From positions 1 through 32,917 of the forward strand of contig JAGXRB010000321.1 in NCBI GenBank assembly GCA_018336075.1: DNA of 32,917 nt, given 5' to 3'. Below are positions 20,731 to 28,727 of this stretch, piece after piece (position 1 is the first letter of the stretch; each line of letters begins with the position of its first letter). Source of the DNA: Bacteroidota bacterium (GTDB taxonomy: Bacteria > Bacteroidota > Bacteroidia > Bacteroidales > F082). The notes below the pieces were generated by a model. That model was given only the letters and a program-made list of their open reading frames with translations, made no database searches and was not told the origin of the DNA. The position numbers were made by a program, and so were the translations under genes.

Positions 20731-22674
20731 TTATTCATTGGTCTGATTTATTACCTTTTTTCCAAAAAAATGGATGAAACCAAATAGAATTACTACTCCC
20801 AGAAGCATTAAAACCCAGCTTGAAACGAAACCATAAGCTGCCGGAATTGTTCCAAAAACAACAGCTACAAAACCAACTGTGAGTGCATATGGCATTTGGG
20901 TGCGCACATGTTCTATATGATTGCAGCCACTGGAAATTGAACTCAAAATTGTGGTGTCAGAAATTGGAGAAACATGATCGCCCAGAATAGAACCTGAAAG
21001 CACAGCTGAAACGACACTGTAAAAAATTGTCAGACCATGTTCGTGATCAATGCCTGGCGCACTTTCTGTCAACATCCAGCTTGTCGGGAGCAATAAAGGA
21101 TACAGAATTGCCATTGTACCCCATGAGGTGCCGGTTGAAAAGGCTACCAAAGCTGCCAAAATGAAGGTGAAAGCAGGTATAAGATAAGGTGAAAATGACA
21201 TGCTCAGAAGACTTTGTGCAATGAAATCGGCCGTATGCATATGTTCAGTAACCAATGCAACGGACCATGCCAGTGTAAGGATAAGGATTGCAGTCATCAT
21301 AATTCTGAAGCCTTCCAAAATGCTTTCAATCGTCTTTTGTAAATTCAGAATTCTTTGAGAAAGTGTCAACATAAAAGCAACAACCAAAGCGCTGACAGAC
21401 GACCAAAGCAAGGCTGCATAGGAGTCGCTCTTGCCGATAATTTCCGATATTTTTGTAATGAAAGACACTTCTTCATTTGCCCAAAGCGCTTTGTCCCAAC
21501 CGGTGTAAAGTAGCCCGGAAATGGTTCCGAATATGATGACTGCAACAGGAATTATTGCATTCATTGCCTTTTCATATTTTACGGATGTCTCAAACTTGTT
21601 TTCAGTTTCGGATGAGTCGGAATTAATTTCATCTTGAGGTGCTTTTTTTGATCTGACAGCGTTTTCCGCTTTTAACATAGGGCCATATTCACGTTTCATC
21701 AGGATAATCATCAACACGAAAATCAGCGTTAGGATAGGATAAAAACTGTAGGCCAAGGAGTTAAAAAATACGTTGTATGCAGATTGATTCAAGCCGATTA
21801 CGTTCAATCCATCCTGAATATAGCTCAATTCGGCGCCGATCCATGTTGTTACAAAAGCAATAGCAGCAATGGGTGCAGCAGTAGAATCTACGATATAAGC
21901 AAGTTTAGCGCGCGAAATTTTCAGCCGGTCAGCTACAGGTCGCATTGTGTTTCCAACAACAAGGGTGTTGGCATAATCGTCAAAGAAAATAACCATACCC
22001 AGAAGCCATGTTACCAGCTGCCCTGATCGGGAAGAGCGTGCAAAAACGGATAAGCGGTTTACAACCCCTTTCATTCCGCCATTGCTCGAGATAAGTTGCA
22101 CCATTCCCCCGATCATCATTGAAAAAATAATGATTGAAAGATGGCCGCGATCAGTCAAGGAGTCCATTACATAGGTGTCAATAACTGCCAAAAAACCTTT
22201 GCCAATTGCTGCAAAAAACCCAACTCCCTGATAGTAAAACATGATGGAGGTGCCGGTTAGAATGCCCACAAATAGTGCTGAAAAAACCTCTTTGAGCAAC
22301 AAGGCAAGAATTATTGCGATCAAAGGCGGAAGGACTGACATCCAGAGTGGGATAGGGGTAACAGCTTTCTCTAAGATGAAATCATCCATTTTGATAATTA
22401 GATGCTCATCTTCCGGAAAGTCATAATTGAAAGCCGCTTCATTCCTGACAAAAGTAACCTCATAGGATTTTTCGTTTAGAAAAACTGTTTTGCTTACACC
22501 TTCAAACTGCCCATACAAGCTGTCTGAAACAATCTTCAAGGTTATTGACTGCGAAACATCACCCACAATGATTTTTGGAAGCTCCACCTGAATATCAGAT
22601 TGTCCGAATTGTTTTGCATTCAAACCAAAGCTTGAATAAATTAGGAGCAAAATCAAAAGCTTAAGACGCAACAT
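20731..22674 (-). CDS. NhaC-type Na+/H+ antiporter with N-terminal extracytoplasmic domain
   Basis: The 647-aa protein is a NhaC/ArsB-NhaD-type ion transporter. Conserved segments are FFDDYANTLVVGNTMRPVAD, DSTAAPIAAIAFVTTWIGAE, GTSWGTMAILYPLLLP and GDHVSPISDTTILSS, with about 11-12 helices from residue 110 on. The odd feature is its front end: a signal peptide (LLILLLIYSSFGLNA) and about 85 residues of soluble, beta-like sequence before the first membrane helix, so this part faces the periplasm. It should exchange sodium for protons, or possibly carry an organic anion as some NhaC relatives do (malate/lactate antiport). It is the first gene of a two-gene operon with the TauE/SafE permease. 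Confidence 0.87.
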   Translation of the reverse strand: MLRLKLLILLLIYSSFGLNAKQFGQSDIQVELPKIIVGDVSQSITLKIVSDSLYGQFEGVSKTVFLNEKSYEVTFVRNEAAFNYDFPEDEHLIIKMDDFILEKAVTPIPLWMSVLPPLIAIILALLLKEVFSALFVGILTGTSIMFYYQGVGFFAAIGKGFLAVIDTYVMDSLTDRGHLSIIIFSMMIGGMVQLISSNGGMKGVVNRLSVFARSSRSGQLVTWLLGMVIFFDDYANTLVVGNTMRPVADRLKISRAKLAYIVDSTAAPIAAIAFVTTWIGAELSYIQDGLNVIGLNQSAYNVFFNSLAYSFYPILTLIFVLMIILMKREYGPMLKAENAVRSKKAPQDEINSDSSETENKFETSVKYEKAMNAIIPVAVIIFGTISGLLYTGWDKALWANEEVSFITKISEIIGKSDSYAALLWSSVSALVVAFMLTLSQRILNLQKTIESILEGFRIMMTAILILTLAWSVALVTEHMHTADFIAQSLLSMSFSPYLIPAFTFILAALVAFSTGTSWGTMAILYPLLLPTSWMLTESAPGIDHEHGLTIFYSVVSAVLSGSILGDHVSPISDTTILSSISSGCNHIEHVRTQMPYALTVGFVAVVFGTIPAAYGFVSSWVLMLLGVVILFGFIHFFGKKVINQTNE

Positions 22675-22966
22675 AGGCCTTGCAGGGTTAAAAAAACAAG
22701 GCGTAAAGATAGTTTTTTCTTAATTGAAAAAAGATGGAGGTTTTTCAAGGAAATTTTAAATCAATCGGGCATCTTTTTAATTGTGGTTTAATATATTGGA
22801 TGCATGAAAAGCTGGTTAATTCTTAGCTGTTAAACAATTTATAAAACTGTATGTTAACTTTATTTAAAAAAGCAAAGCCTGCTTGTGACCACAAAAAGTA
22901 AATTTTCTTTGGCTTTGCACTATTTATAGTGTGGATTACTAGCAAAAAATTCCAATCAGTCTGTTG
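22675..22966. other. Divergent intergenic region with two inverted repeats
   Basis: These 292 bases lie between the NhaC gene (-) and the DUF2256 gene (+). GCAAAGCC (22872-22879) and GGCTTTGC (22911-22918) form an 8-bp perfect inverted repeat with a 31-nt spacer. CACTAT-TT-ATAGTG (22918-22931) is a 14-bp palindrome abutting it, 35 nt before the DUF2256 ATG. No exact -7 box was found on the plus strand. Confidence 0.5.
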
Positions 22967-23143
22967 ATGAACAAAGTGAAAAAACAAAATAAAAAGCAGC
23001 ATTTACCCACCAAAATTTGTATAACTTGCAGCAGGCCGTTTACCTGGCGAAAGAAATGGGAAAGGGTTTGGGAAGATGTCAAATACTGCAGTGACAGATG
23101 CCGGATGAACAAAAAATCGTTAACAGACAAAATAAATACATAG
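22967..23143 (+). CDS. DUF2256 zinc-ribbon-like small protein
   Basis: This 58-aa basic protein is easily overlooked because of its size. It has the complete DUF2256 pattern: [20 protein letters not shown], then [12 protein letters not shown]. The four cysteines (Cys18, Cys21, Cys41, Cys45; CxxC...CxxxC) should bind one zinc ion. DUF2256 proteins of about 40-60 aa are recurrent neighbours of prokaryotic cryptochrome/photolyase genes. Here the photolyase ATG follows its TAG stop by only 2 nt, so the two are surely co-translated. The partner and role are unknown; nucleic-acid binding or help to the photolyase is a guess. Confidence 0.88.
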   Translation: MNKVKKQNKKQHLPTKICITCSRPFTWRKKWERVWEDVKYCSDRCRMNKKSLTDKINT

Positions 23144-23145
23144 AA

Positions 23146-24627
23146 ATGAAAAAGCCTTCTGTTTTTCTTCTTTTTCCGAACCAGCTTTTTCAGGATATTT
23201 CCATGCTCATTGAGGCCGATGAAGTGTATCTGGTTGAAGAATTTCTGTTTTTTAAACAATACAAGTTTCACAAACAGAAACTGACATTGCATCGGGCTTC
23301 AATGAAATATTATGAAGATTATCTGATCAAAAACGATTTGCAGGTGCATTATGTTGAAGCTGCAGAAAAGGAAAGTGACATCAGAATATTGATTGAAAAA
23401 CTCTCAAAACGTAATATTTCCGGAATTCATTTTTATGATGTATGTGATGATTGGCTGGAGCAAAGAATAGTCAGGACTTGTGCTAAATGGAACATAAAAA
23501 CAAAAGAGTATCCAAGCCTTTTGTTTATAAACACGAAAGAAGATTTGAAGGTTTACTTTGGCAAAAGGGAAAAGTATTTTCAGTCGGACTTTTACATGCA
23601 GCAACGGAAAAAGCTGAATATTTTACTTGACGATCAGCAAAAACCTATTGGCGGAAAATGGAGCTATGATTCCGAAAACAGATTGAAATACCCAAAAGGT
23701 AAAACGCCTCCAAAAGTAGTTTTTCCGGAAGTAAATTCTTTTTACGAGGAAGCCGTTGACTATGTGGAAAAGAATTTCAGCAATAACTATGGTGTCAGTT
23801 CCAAATCCATTATCTATCCTGTTACCCACAGCCAAAGTGAAGCATGGTTGCAGCAGTTTTTGGAAAACAGATTTTCCGGATTTGGTGAATACGAAGATGC
23901 GATCGTAAGCAATGAACTGTTTCTGCACCACAGCGTCTTGTCTCCGCTCATCAATATCGGTTTATTGCAGCCCATGCAGGTGGTGTATGCCGCCATTGAC
24001 TTTGCCCGCAAGAATGAAGTTTCTTTAAACTCTTTGGAGGGTTTTATCAGACAGATTATCGGTTGGAGGGAATTCATCAGAGGTGTATACATTTATAAAG
24101 GAGTATATGAACGAACAGCAAATTTCTGGAAATTTCAAAAGCCTTTGCCCGCTTCATTTTACGACGCTTCTACCGGCATCGGACCCTTGGATTCAACCAT
24201 CAAAAAGGTATTGACTTCTGCTTATTGCCATCACATCGAACGTCTGATGATTCTGGGAAATTTTATGGTGCTTACGGAAACAAATCCTGATGCAGTGTAT
24301 CAATGGTTTATGGAGCTTTTTATTGATGCCTATGATTGGGTAATGGTGCCCAATATTTATGGAATGAGTCAGTTTGCCGACGGCGGACTGATGGCCACAA
24401 AACCCTATATCAGTGGCAGCAATTACCTGATGAAAATGAGTGATTTTAACAAAGGAGACTGGCAAAAAACCTGGGATGGTTTGTTCTGGCGGTTTCTGCA
24501 TGTTCACCGCGATTTTTTTAGTAAAAATCCCAGACTCAATATGCTGCTGAGTACCCTCGATAAAATGGATCCTGAAAAGCAGCAGGCACACCTGAAAGCG
24601 GCCGATGATTTTCTGCAAAGCACCTAG
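23146..24627 (+). CDS. Prokaryotic cryptochrome/(6-4) photolyase family protein lacking the Fe-S cysteines
   Basis: The ATG at 23146, just after the DUF2256 stop, gives 493 aa. The family (COG3046, PhrB/CryB-like) is shown by SVFLLFPNQLFQD at the N-terminus, FIRQIIGWREFIRGVYIYKG, AYCHHIERLMILGNFMVLTE, DAYDWVMVPNIYGMSQFADG and KPYISGSNYLMKMSDF. Such proteins bind FAD and usually a 4Fe-4S cluster held by four Cys. Here only three Cys remain (two near 110-120, one in AYCHHIERL). The usual C-terminal CxGCxY...CPFN segment is replaced by FNKGDWQKTWDGLFW, so no canonical cluster can form. It may repair (6-4) photoproducts or signal light. Confidence 0.9.
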   Translation: MKKPSVFLLFPNQLFQDISMLIEADEVYLVEEFLFFKQYKFHKQKLTLHRASMKYYEDYLIKNDLQVHYVEAAEKESDIRILIEKLSKRNISGIHFYDVCDDWLEQRIVRTCAKWNIKTKEYPSLLFINTKEDLKVYFGKREKYFQSDFYMQQRKKLNILLDDQQKPIGGKWSYDSENRLKYPKGKTPPKVVFPEVNSFYEEAVDYVEKNFSNNYGVSSKSIIYPVTHSQSEAWLQQFLENRFSGFGEYEDAIVSNELFLHHSVLSPLINIGLLQPMQVVYAAIDFARKNEVSLNSLEGFIRQIIGWREFIRGVYIYKGVYERTANFWKFQKPLPASFYDASTGIGPLDSTIKKVLTSAYCHHIERLMILGNFMVLTETNPDAVYQWFMELFIDAYDWVMVPNIYGMSQFADGGLMATKPYISGSNYLMKMSDFNKGDWQKTWDGLFWRFLHVHRDFFSKNPRLNMLLSTLDKMDPEKQQAHLKAADDFLQST

Positions 24628-24674
24628 ACGGAATTCAGGCACAGAAGTGAAACTTTCAATAAATCGTCAACCCA

Positions 24675-24713
24675 TTCGTGTTGGATTCTATTCACGAAAG
24701 ATAGAATTTTTTT
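24675..24713 (+). terminator. Intrinsic terminator of the photolyase operon, with an overlapping alternative hairpin
   Basis: ATTCTAT (24685-24691) pairs with ATAGAAT (24701-24707), and seven T follow (24707-24713). A second hairpin, TTCGTG (24675-24680) with CACGAA (24693-24698), overlaps the first and cannot form at the same time. Confidence 0.6.
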
Positions 24714-24787
24714 GATCAACCACCAAAACTGTCAACTTTTCAAAGCGCTGAAGGGAAGAATATTTTTTATACATAAAATTTCTGGAG

Positions 24788-24809
24788 CAACAAATATGTT
24801 GTATCTTTA
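24788..24809 (+). promoter_or_regulatory. Candidate operator and -7 box of the Xre-RES module
   Basis: CAACA (24788-24792) and TGTTG (24797-24801) form a perfect inverted repeat with a 4-nt centre. A near-consensus -7 box TATCTTTA (24802-24809) follows immediately, 18 nt before the antitoxin ATG. The arrangement fits autorepression by the antitoxin. Confidence 0.45.
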
Positions 24810-24827
24810 CAGCATAATTGTTGAATT

Positions 24828-25328
24828 ATGATACCTGGAGCATTAAAGACAAAGCCTTTCAACACTAAAAAAAGTGTAAAAAAAGCAGCTGGAGATAAAA
24901 AAGGTTTAAAAGTATGGGAGATATATTCCGATGAAAAGACTTATACCTGGTCAAACAGAATGGAGCGCGTTGAAGTCATTAGACAAGGAATTCCCTATAA
25001 ATCAATTGAAACAATCAGCCAAAAACTGAATCGTCCTGTCAAATCAATTCTGTCAATTGTTGGAATGCCTCAAACCACCTATAACAAAAAAATGGCTGAA
25101 CATTCTTTGCTTGACAGCAGAGACAGCGAGTTGATTGTATTAATTACTGAACTGATTGATTATGGGTTAGAAGTATTTAATAACGAAGAAGAAAAGTTTC
25201 AAAGGTGGCTGAAGAAACCAAATTTATCTTTAGAAGGAAATTCACCCGAAAGTTTATTGGATACCATAACGGGTATTGATGAAGTTAGATTTTGTTTGAA
25301 CCGAATTGAATTTGGAAATTTTGCCTGA
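24828..25328 (+). CDS. Xre/MbcA/ParS-type antitoxin (DUF2384)
   Basis: The 166-aa protein is a two-part antitoxin. An N-terminal Xre-like helical region (about 45-100, RMERVEVIRQGIPYKSIETI then SILSIVGMPQTTYNKKM) is followed by a DUF2384/MbcA-like toxin-binding end (EVFNNEEEKFQRWLKKPNLS, then PESLLDTITGIDEVRFCLNR, near residues 115-162). The RES toxin gene overlaps its stop by 1 nt (TGATG), which is the standard layout. The basic tail at the start (residues 7-26) is lysine-rich. It is expected to neutralise the toxin and repress its own promoter. Family assignment is firm from both ends of the protein and the neighbour. Confidence 0.9.
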   Translation: MIPGALKTKPFNTKKSVKKAAGDKKGLKVWEIYSDEKTYTWSNRMERVEVIRQGIPYKSIETISQKLNRPVKSILSIVGMPQTTYNKKMAEHSLLDSRDSELIVLITELIDYGLEVFNNEEEKFQRWLKKPNLSLEGNSPESLLDTITGIDEVRFCLNRIEFGNFA

Positions 25329-25798
25329 TGAGAGTTTTTAGAGTTGAACGAGAGAAACACTTAAAAACAACACTGTCAGGTATTGGCGCATCGATGGCAA
25401 AAGGTTACCGATGGAATAGTTTGAATACAAAACTGGTATACACTGCAGAAAGCCGGGCTTTGGCAACCTTGGAGGTCTCGGTACATTTGGATTTAAGTGA
25501 AGATTTACCTTCGGATAGATTTTATGTTGAATTTGAGATTCCGGAAGACTTAACCATTTTGGAGGTTGATATTAATGACCTTCCTGATTTTTGGAATTCA
25601 AAACCACCAACATATCTAACCCAAACAATTGGTGATGATTTTGTACTACAAAACGAAGCTGCAATCTTAAAAGTTCCAAGCAGCATTGTCCCGCAAGAGT
25701 TTAATTACCTGATAAATCCCAATCATGCGGATTCAAAAAGGATCAAAGTAATAAGCAAAGTTCCAATGACTTTTGATGCGCGTATTAAGTCAAAGTAA
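25328..25798 (+). CDS. RES-domain NAD+ phosphorylase-type toxin
   Basis: The 156-aa protein has a complete RES domain: MRVFRVEREKH, GYRWNSLNTKLVYTAESRA (Arg28, Tyr38), ALATLEVSVH (Glu49), DDFVLQNEAAILKVPSSIVP (Ser118/119) and NYLINPNHADSKRI. Arg, Glu and Ser give the family its name and form the NAD-binding site; all are present, so the toxin looks active. RES toxins break down NAD+ and stop growth. It overlaps the antitoxin gene by 1 nt. A GC-rich hairpin terminator follows at 25870-25893. Confidence 0.93.
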   Translation: MRVFRVEREKHLKTTLSGIGASMAKGYRWNSLNTKLVYTAESRALATLEVSVHLDLSEDLPSDRFYVEFEIPEDLTILEVDINDLPDFWNSKPPTYLTQTIGDDFVLQNEAAILKVPSSIVPQEFNYLINPNHADSKRIKVISKVPMTFDARIKSK

Positions 25799-25869
25799 AG
25801 GATATTCCATTAATAATGAGTGGTATAGCAGGTAGCCGCAAATGCCTCAATCCAAACTGACAGCAAGAA

Positions 25870-25893
25870 AAAACCCCGCCGGAGCGGGGTTTT
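25870..25893. terminator. Perfect GC-rich bidirectional terminator
   Basis: AAAACCCCGC (25870-25879) pairs perfectly with GCGGGGTTTT (25884-25893) around a CGGA tetraloop. The A and T runs serve termination from both the RES gene (+) and the peptidase gene (-). Confidence 0.9.
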
Positions 25894-26024
25894 AGTTTGA
25901 AAAAGGTTTTGGTTTTGCTGGCGGGAGATTAAAATTGAAGTGGTTTTCGACTATCAGGGTTTTTATGTAATCTGATATTCACACTTCGAAATCTTTTAGG
26001 CCGGCAGCAGGCAAAGCATTACAG

Positions 26025-26046
26025 ATAACAATGATTTTCTTGTTAT
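26025..26046. terminator. Weak hairpin after the M3 peptidase stop
   Basis: ATAACAA (26025-26031) and TTGTTAT (26040-26046) form a perfect 7-bp stem with an 8-nt loop, just after the peptidase stop codon at 26053. The stem is AT-rich and has no clear U-tract on the minus strand, so it may add little beside the strong hairpin at 25870-25893. Confidence 0.3.
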
Positions 26047-26052
26047 TAATTT

Positions 26053-28167
26053 CTATTTCAATCCGCTTCTGATTAAGAAAGGATCGATGGAAGGCTCACT
26101 ACCTCTGAATTTCACGTAGGCGTCCATGCCTTCCCAAAGACCATTTTCGGCAAGTACATATTTGCGGAATTTTTCTGCAAGTTCCTGATTGAACAGATCA
26201 CCGGATTCTTTGAAAGCCATAAATGCATCTGCATCAAGTACGCCTGCCCAGCGATATACATAATATCCGGCTGCATAGCCTGTAGCATGAATATGACCAA
26301 AATTTGGTGTTCTGTAACGTGGCACGATTTCACTTATCAAACCAATGCGGTCAAGTGTAGCTTTTTCAAAAGCATTCACATCAGTTTCCGGACTTAGAGC
26401 AATTGTATGCCAGTCCATGTCCAAAATAGCTGCAGCAATATATTCAGCATTTTCAAAACCTTGATTAAACATTGCTGATTTATTCAGTTTTTCGACCAGT
26501 TCAGCAGGAATTACTTCCCCTGTTTGATAATGGAATGCATATTCTTTCAGCAATTCAGGTTCACCGGCCCAGTTTTCAAGAATTTGTGAAGGAAGCTCAA
26601 CGAAATCGCGGGGAACACTGCGACTTGTGCGGTTATATTGTCCGTCAGCAAAAAGGTTGTGCAATGCATGGCCGAACTCGTGGAAATAGGTTCTTGTTTC
26701 GTCCCAGCTTAAAAGCGCTGGTTGATCGCCTACAGGTCTTGTGAAGTTCATTACGATGGTTACGATGGGTAAGACTTTATTTCCATCTTCGTCATAACTT
26801 CCACTGCGGTATGTGCCGCACCATGCTCCGCTGCGCTTTTCCGGCCGTGGATGCGGATCGATGAAAAGTACACCCTGATTTCCGCCATCACGGTTAAATA
26901 CTTCATAAGCTTCAACTTCCGGATGGTAAACAGGGATTTCAGTGTTTTTTACAAACGTGAGACCAAACAATTTAGTTGTAAGTGTAAAAATGCCGTTTTT
27001 AACATTCTCAATGGCAAAATAAGGTTTGATATCGTCTTCGTTCAGGTCAAATTTTTCTTTACGCACCATTTCTGAATAATACCACCAGTCCCAGGAAGCC
27101 AGCTTGAAGTCGCCACCGGTTTTATCGATGATTGCTTGTTGTTCATCGCGCTCAAGTTTGGCACGTTTGATAGACGGTTCCCATACCTGATAGAGGAAAT
27201 CGTAAACATTGGCAGGGGTTTCAGCCATTTGATCGGCAATAAAATATTCTGCATAATTCTCATAACCAAGCAGATTGGCCATTTTTTTACGCATCTCCAT
27301 AAGTTCAAGGAAAGTTGCTTTATTATCGTTCGCGTTGTTGTTGTCGCCGCGGTTGATATAAGCGGTGTAAAGCTGTTCGCGCAAGTCGCGACGCTGTGAA
27401 AACTGTAGAAAAGGAATCCAGCTTGGTTTAGCCAGAGTGAAAACCCATTTTCCTTCCATACCTGATTTTTTGGCTTCATCAGCAGCGGCAGCAATAACGT
27501 TTTGTGGCAATCCTGCAAGATCTTCCTGCTTATCCAGAACGAGTTTGAAGCCATTGTTTTCAGCCAGAAGATTTTCACCCAGTTTAAGAGAAAGCATCGA
27601 CATCTGTTGGTTTAGGCTTTTCAATTCTTCGCGTTGTTCTTCAGGCAAAGCTGCACCGTTGCGGGCAAAATCCTGATAGATTTTTTCTGTCAGACGCAAT
27701 TGTTCCTGATTCAGGCCAAGTGTTTCACGTTTTTCATAAACAGCTTTGATACGCTCAAAAAGCCCTTGATTGAACCTGATTTCATTTGAATGTGCAGAGA
27801 GAAGGGGCGTGATTTCACGTGCTATTTCTTGTAAACGAGGGTTGGTGTTTGCGCCACGAAGTCCGCCAAAAATCGGACTGATTTTGCTCATCAGTTTTCC
27901 TGAGCGGTCGTAGGCAACGATGGTGTTTTCAAAATCAGGTGCATCAGTATTATCTACAATTGCTTGAATATCTGCCTTATGCTCTTCCATAGCAACTGTA
28001 TAAGCTGGCAGATAGTGCTCGTTATCGATTATATCGAATGGAGGCGCACCAAATGGTGTTTCAAATTCAACAAGCAGAGGATTTACGGTTTCTTTTGGTT
28101 TTTCGGCTGTGCTGCATGATGCAAGAAATAGCACCGGAAACAGCAAAAACAAGAGAATTCTTTTCAT
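26053..28167 (-). CDS. M3-family oligopeptidase / peptidyl-dipeptidase (Dcp-like) lipoprotein
   Basis: The 704-aa protein is a thimet-type (M3) metallopeptidase of usual length. The zinc site is YFHEFGHALHNLF (His496, Glu497, His500), with the third ligand Glu in the downstream ENWAGEPELL. The C-terminal Tyr-rich substrate region GYAAGYYVYRWAGVLDADAF is also typical, as is SRSVPRDFVELPSQ. Unlike cytoplasmic Dcp/PrlC it begins with a lipoprotein signal (FPVLFLASC, Cys18), so it is anchored in the envelope, probably trimming oligopeptides in the periplasm. It stands alone between a terminator and a decayed gene. Assignment to Dcp rather than oligopeptidase A rests on overall similarity only. 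Confidence 0.9.
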   Translation of the reverse strand: MKRILLFLLFPVLFLASCSTAEKPKETVNPLLVEFETPFGAPPFDIIDNEHYLPAYTVAMEEHKADIQAIVDNTDAPDFENTIVAYDRSGKLMSKISPIFGGLRGANTNPRLQEIAREITPLLSAHSNEIRFNQGLFERIKAVYEKRETLGLNQEQLRLTEKIYQDFARNGAALPEEQREELKSLNQQMSMLSLKLGENLLAENNGFKLVLDKQEDLAGLPQNVIAAAADEAKKSGMEGKWVFTLAKPSWIPFLQFSQRRDLREQLYTAYINRGDNNNANDNKATFLELMEMRKKMANLLGYENYAEYFIADQMAETPANVYDFLYQVWEPSIKRAKLERDEQQAIIDKTGGDFKLASWDWWYYSEMVRKEKFDLNEDDIKPYFAIENVKNGIFTLTTKLFGLTFVKNTEIPVYHPEVEAYEVFNRDGGNQGVLFIDPHPRPEKRSGAWCGTYRSGSYDEDGNKVLPIVTIVMNFTRPVGDQPALLSWDETRTYFHEFGHALHNLFADGQYNRTSRSVPRDFVELPSQILENWAGEPELLKEYAFHYQTGEVIPAELVEKLNKSAMFNQGFENAEYIAAAILDMDWHTIALSPETDVNAFEKATLDRIGLISEIVPRYRTPNFGHIHATGYAAGYYVYRWAGVLDADAFMAFKESGDLFNQELAEKFRKYVLAENGLWEGMDAYVKFRGSEPSIDPFLIRSGLK

Positions 28168-28727
28168 GATAATTTGTGTTTGTTACTGATATATTGATAG
28201 TTCAGACTGTAAAATTAAGGATTTTCTGAAAATAGCGACTTTTTTGCGTCAGAAAGGCTGTTTTGAATCAGTTAACGGTAGGAAATGATAAATGATAATT
28301 TATCCTCTTAGACTTCAAGCAAATTGATCCGGAAAACTTTCTGCTGAACCAATCTTCAACCCTCAATTCTCCACCAATTGATCTGCTTCTACTCATATTT
28401 CAAAGCATCCACAGGGTTTGAATTCAATGCTTTTACGGCCTGAAACAACATTGTTGCCATTGCAACAATAGTAGCGCCAAAAAAACCTCCAATAAACCAT
28501 AATGCATTCATTTCGGACCTGTAAGGAAAATTGCTGAGCTATTCCGACATGAGATAATACACCAAAGGCACTGCAATTATGCCTGCAATAATCACTAGAA
28601 TCATGACGCTGCTGTGTTAGTATTCATTGATGATTGACAGTTGAGCTCATTCTTTTAACGCATTTTTGCCACCCTAATTGTGAAACAACACCATGCGCAT
28701 CATCATTAGCTACAGAATATCAATCAT
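28168..28727. other. Intergenic region containing a decayed gene
   Basis: These 560 bases separate the M3 peptidase start from the LytTR regulator stop. The only coding-like content is the ABC-permease remnant at 28389-28616 (-). The flanks (28168-28388 and 28617-28727) show no ORF, RNA or repeat that I recognise. Confidence 0.55.
28389..28616 (-). pseudogene. C-terminal remnant of a MacB/FtsX-type ABC transporter permease
   Basis: In one minus-strand frame ending with the TAG at 28389-28391, the sequence reads ILVIIAGIIAVPLVYYLMSE, an internal TAG at 28539-28541, then LSNFPYRSEMNALWFIGGFF and ALNSNPVDALKYE. This is the final membrane helix pair and the typical C-terminus (A-x-NPV-x-xL-x-YE) of FtsX-like permeases of the MacB group. 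The TAG stands where relatives have Trp (a single-base change), and a TAA at 28617-28619 cuts off the upstream part. No start codon or remaining N-terminal domain is present, so it is a relic rather than a gene. Confidence 0.8.

Noticed and set aside
28168-28388. Possible small gene downstream of the permease relic
   Set aside because: Stops in all frames and no recognisable product; treated as non-coding.
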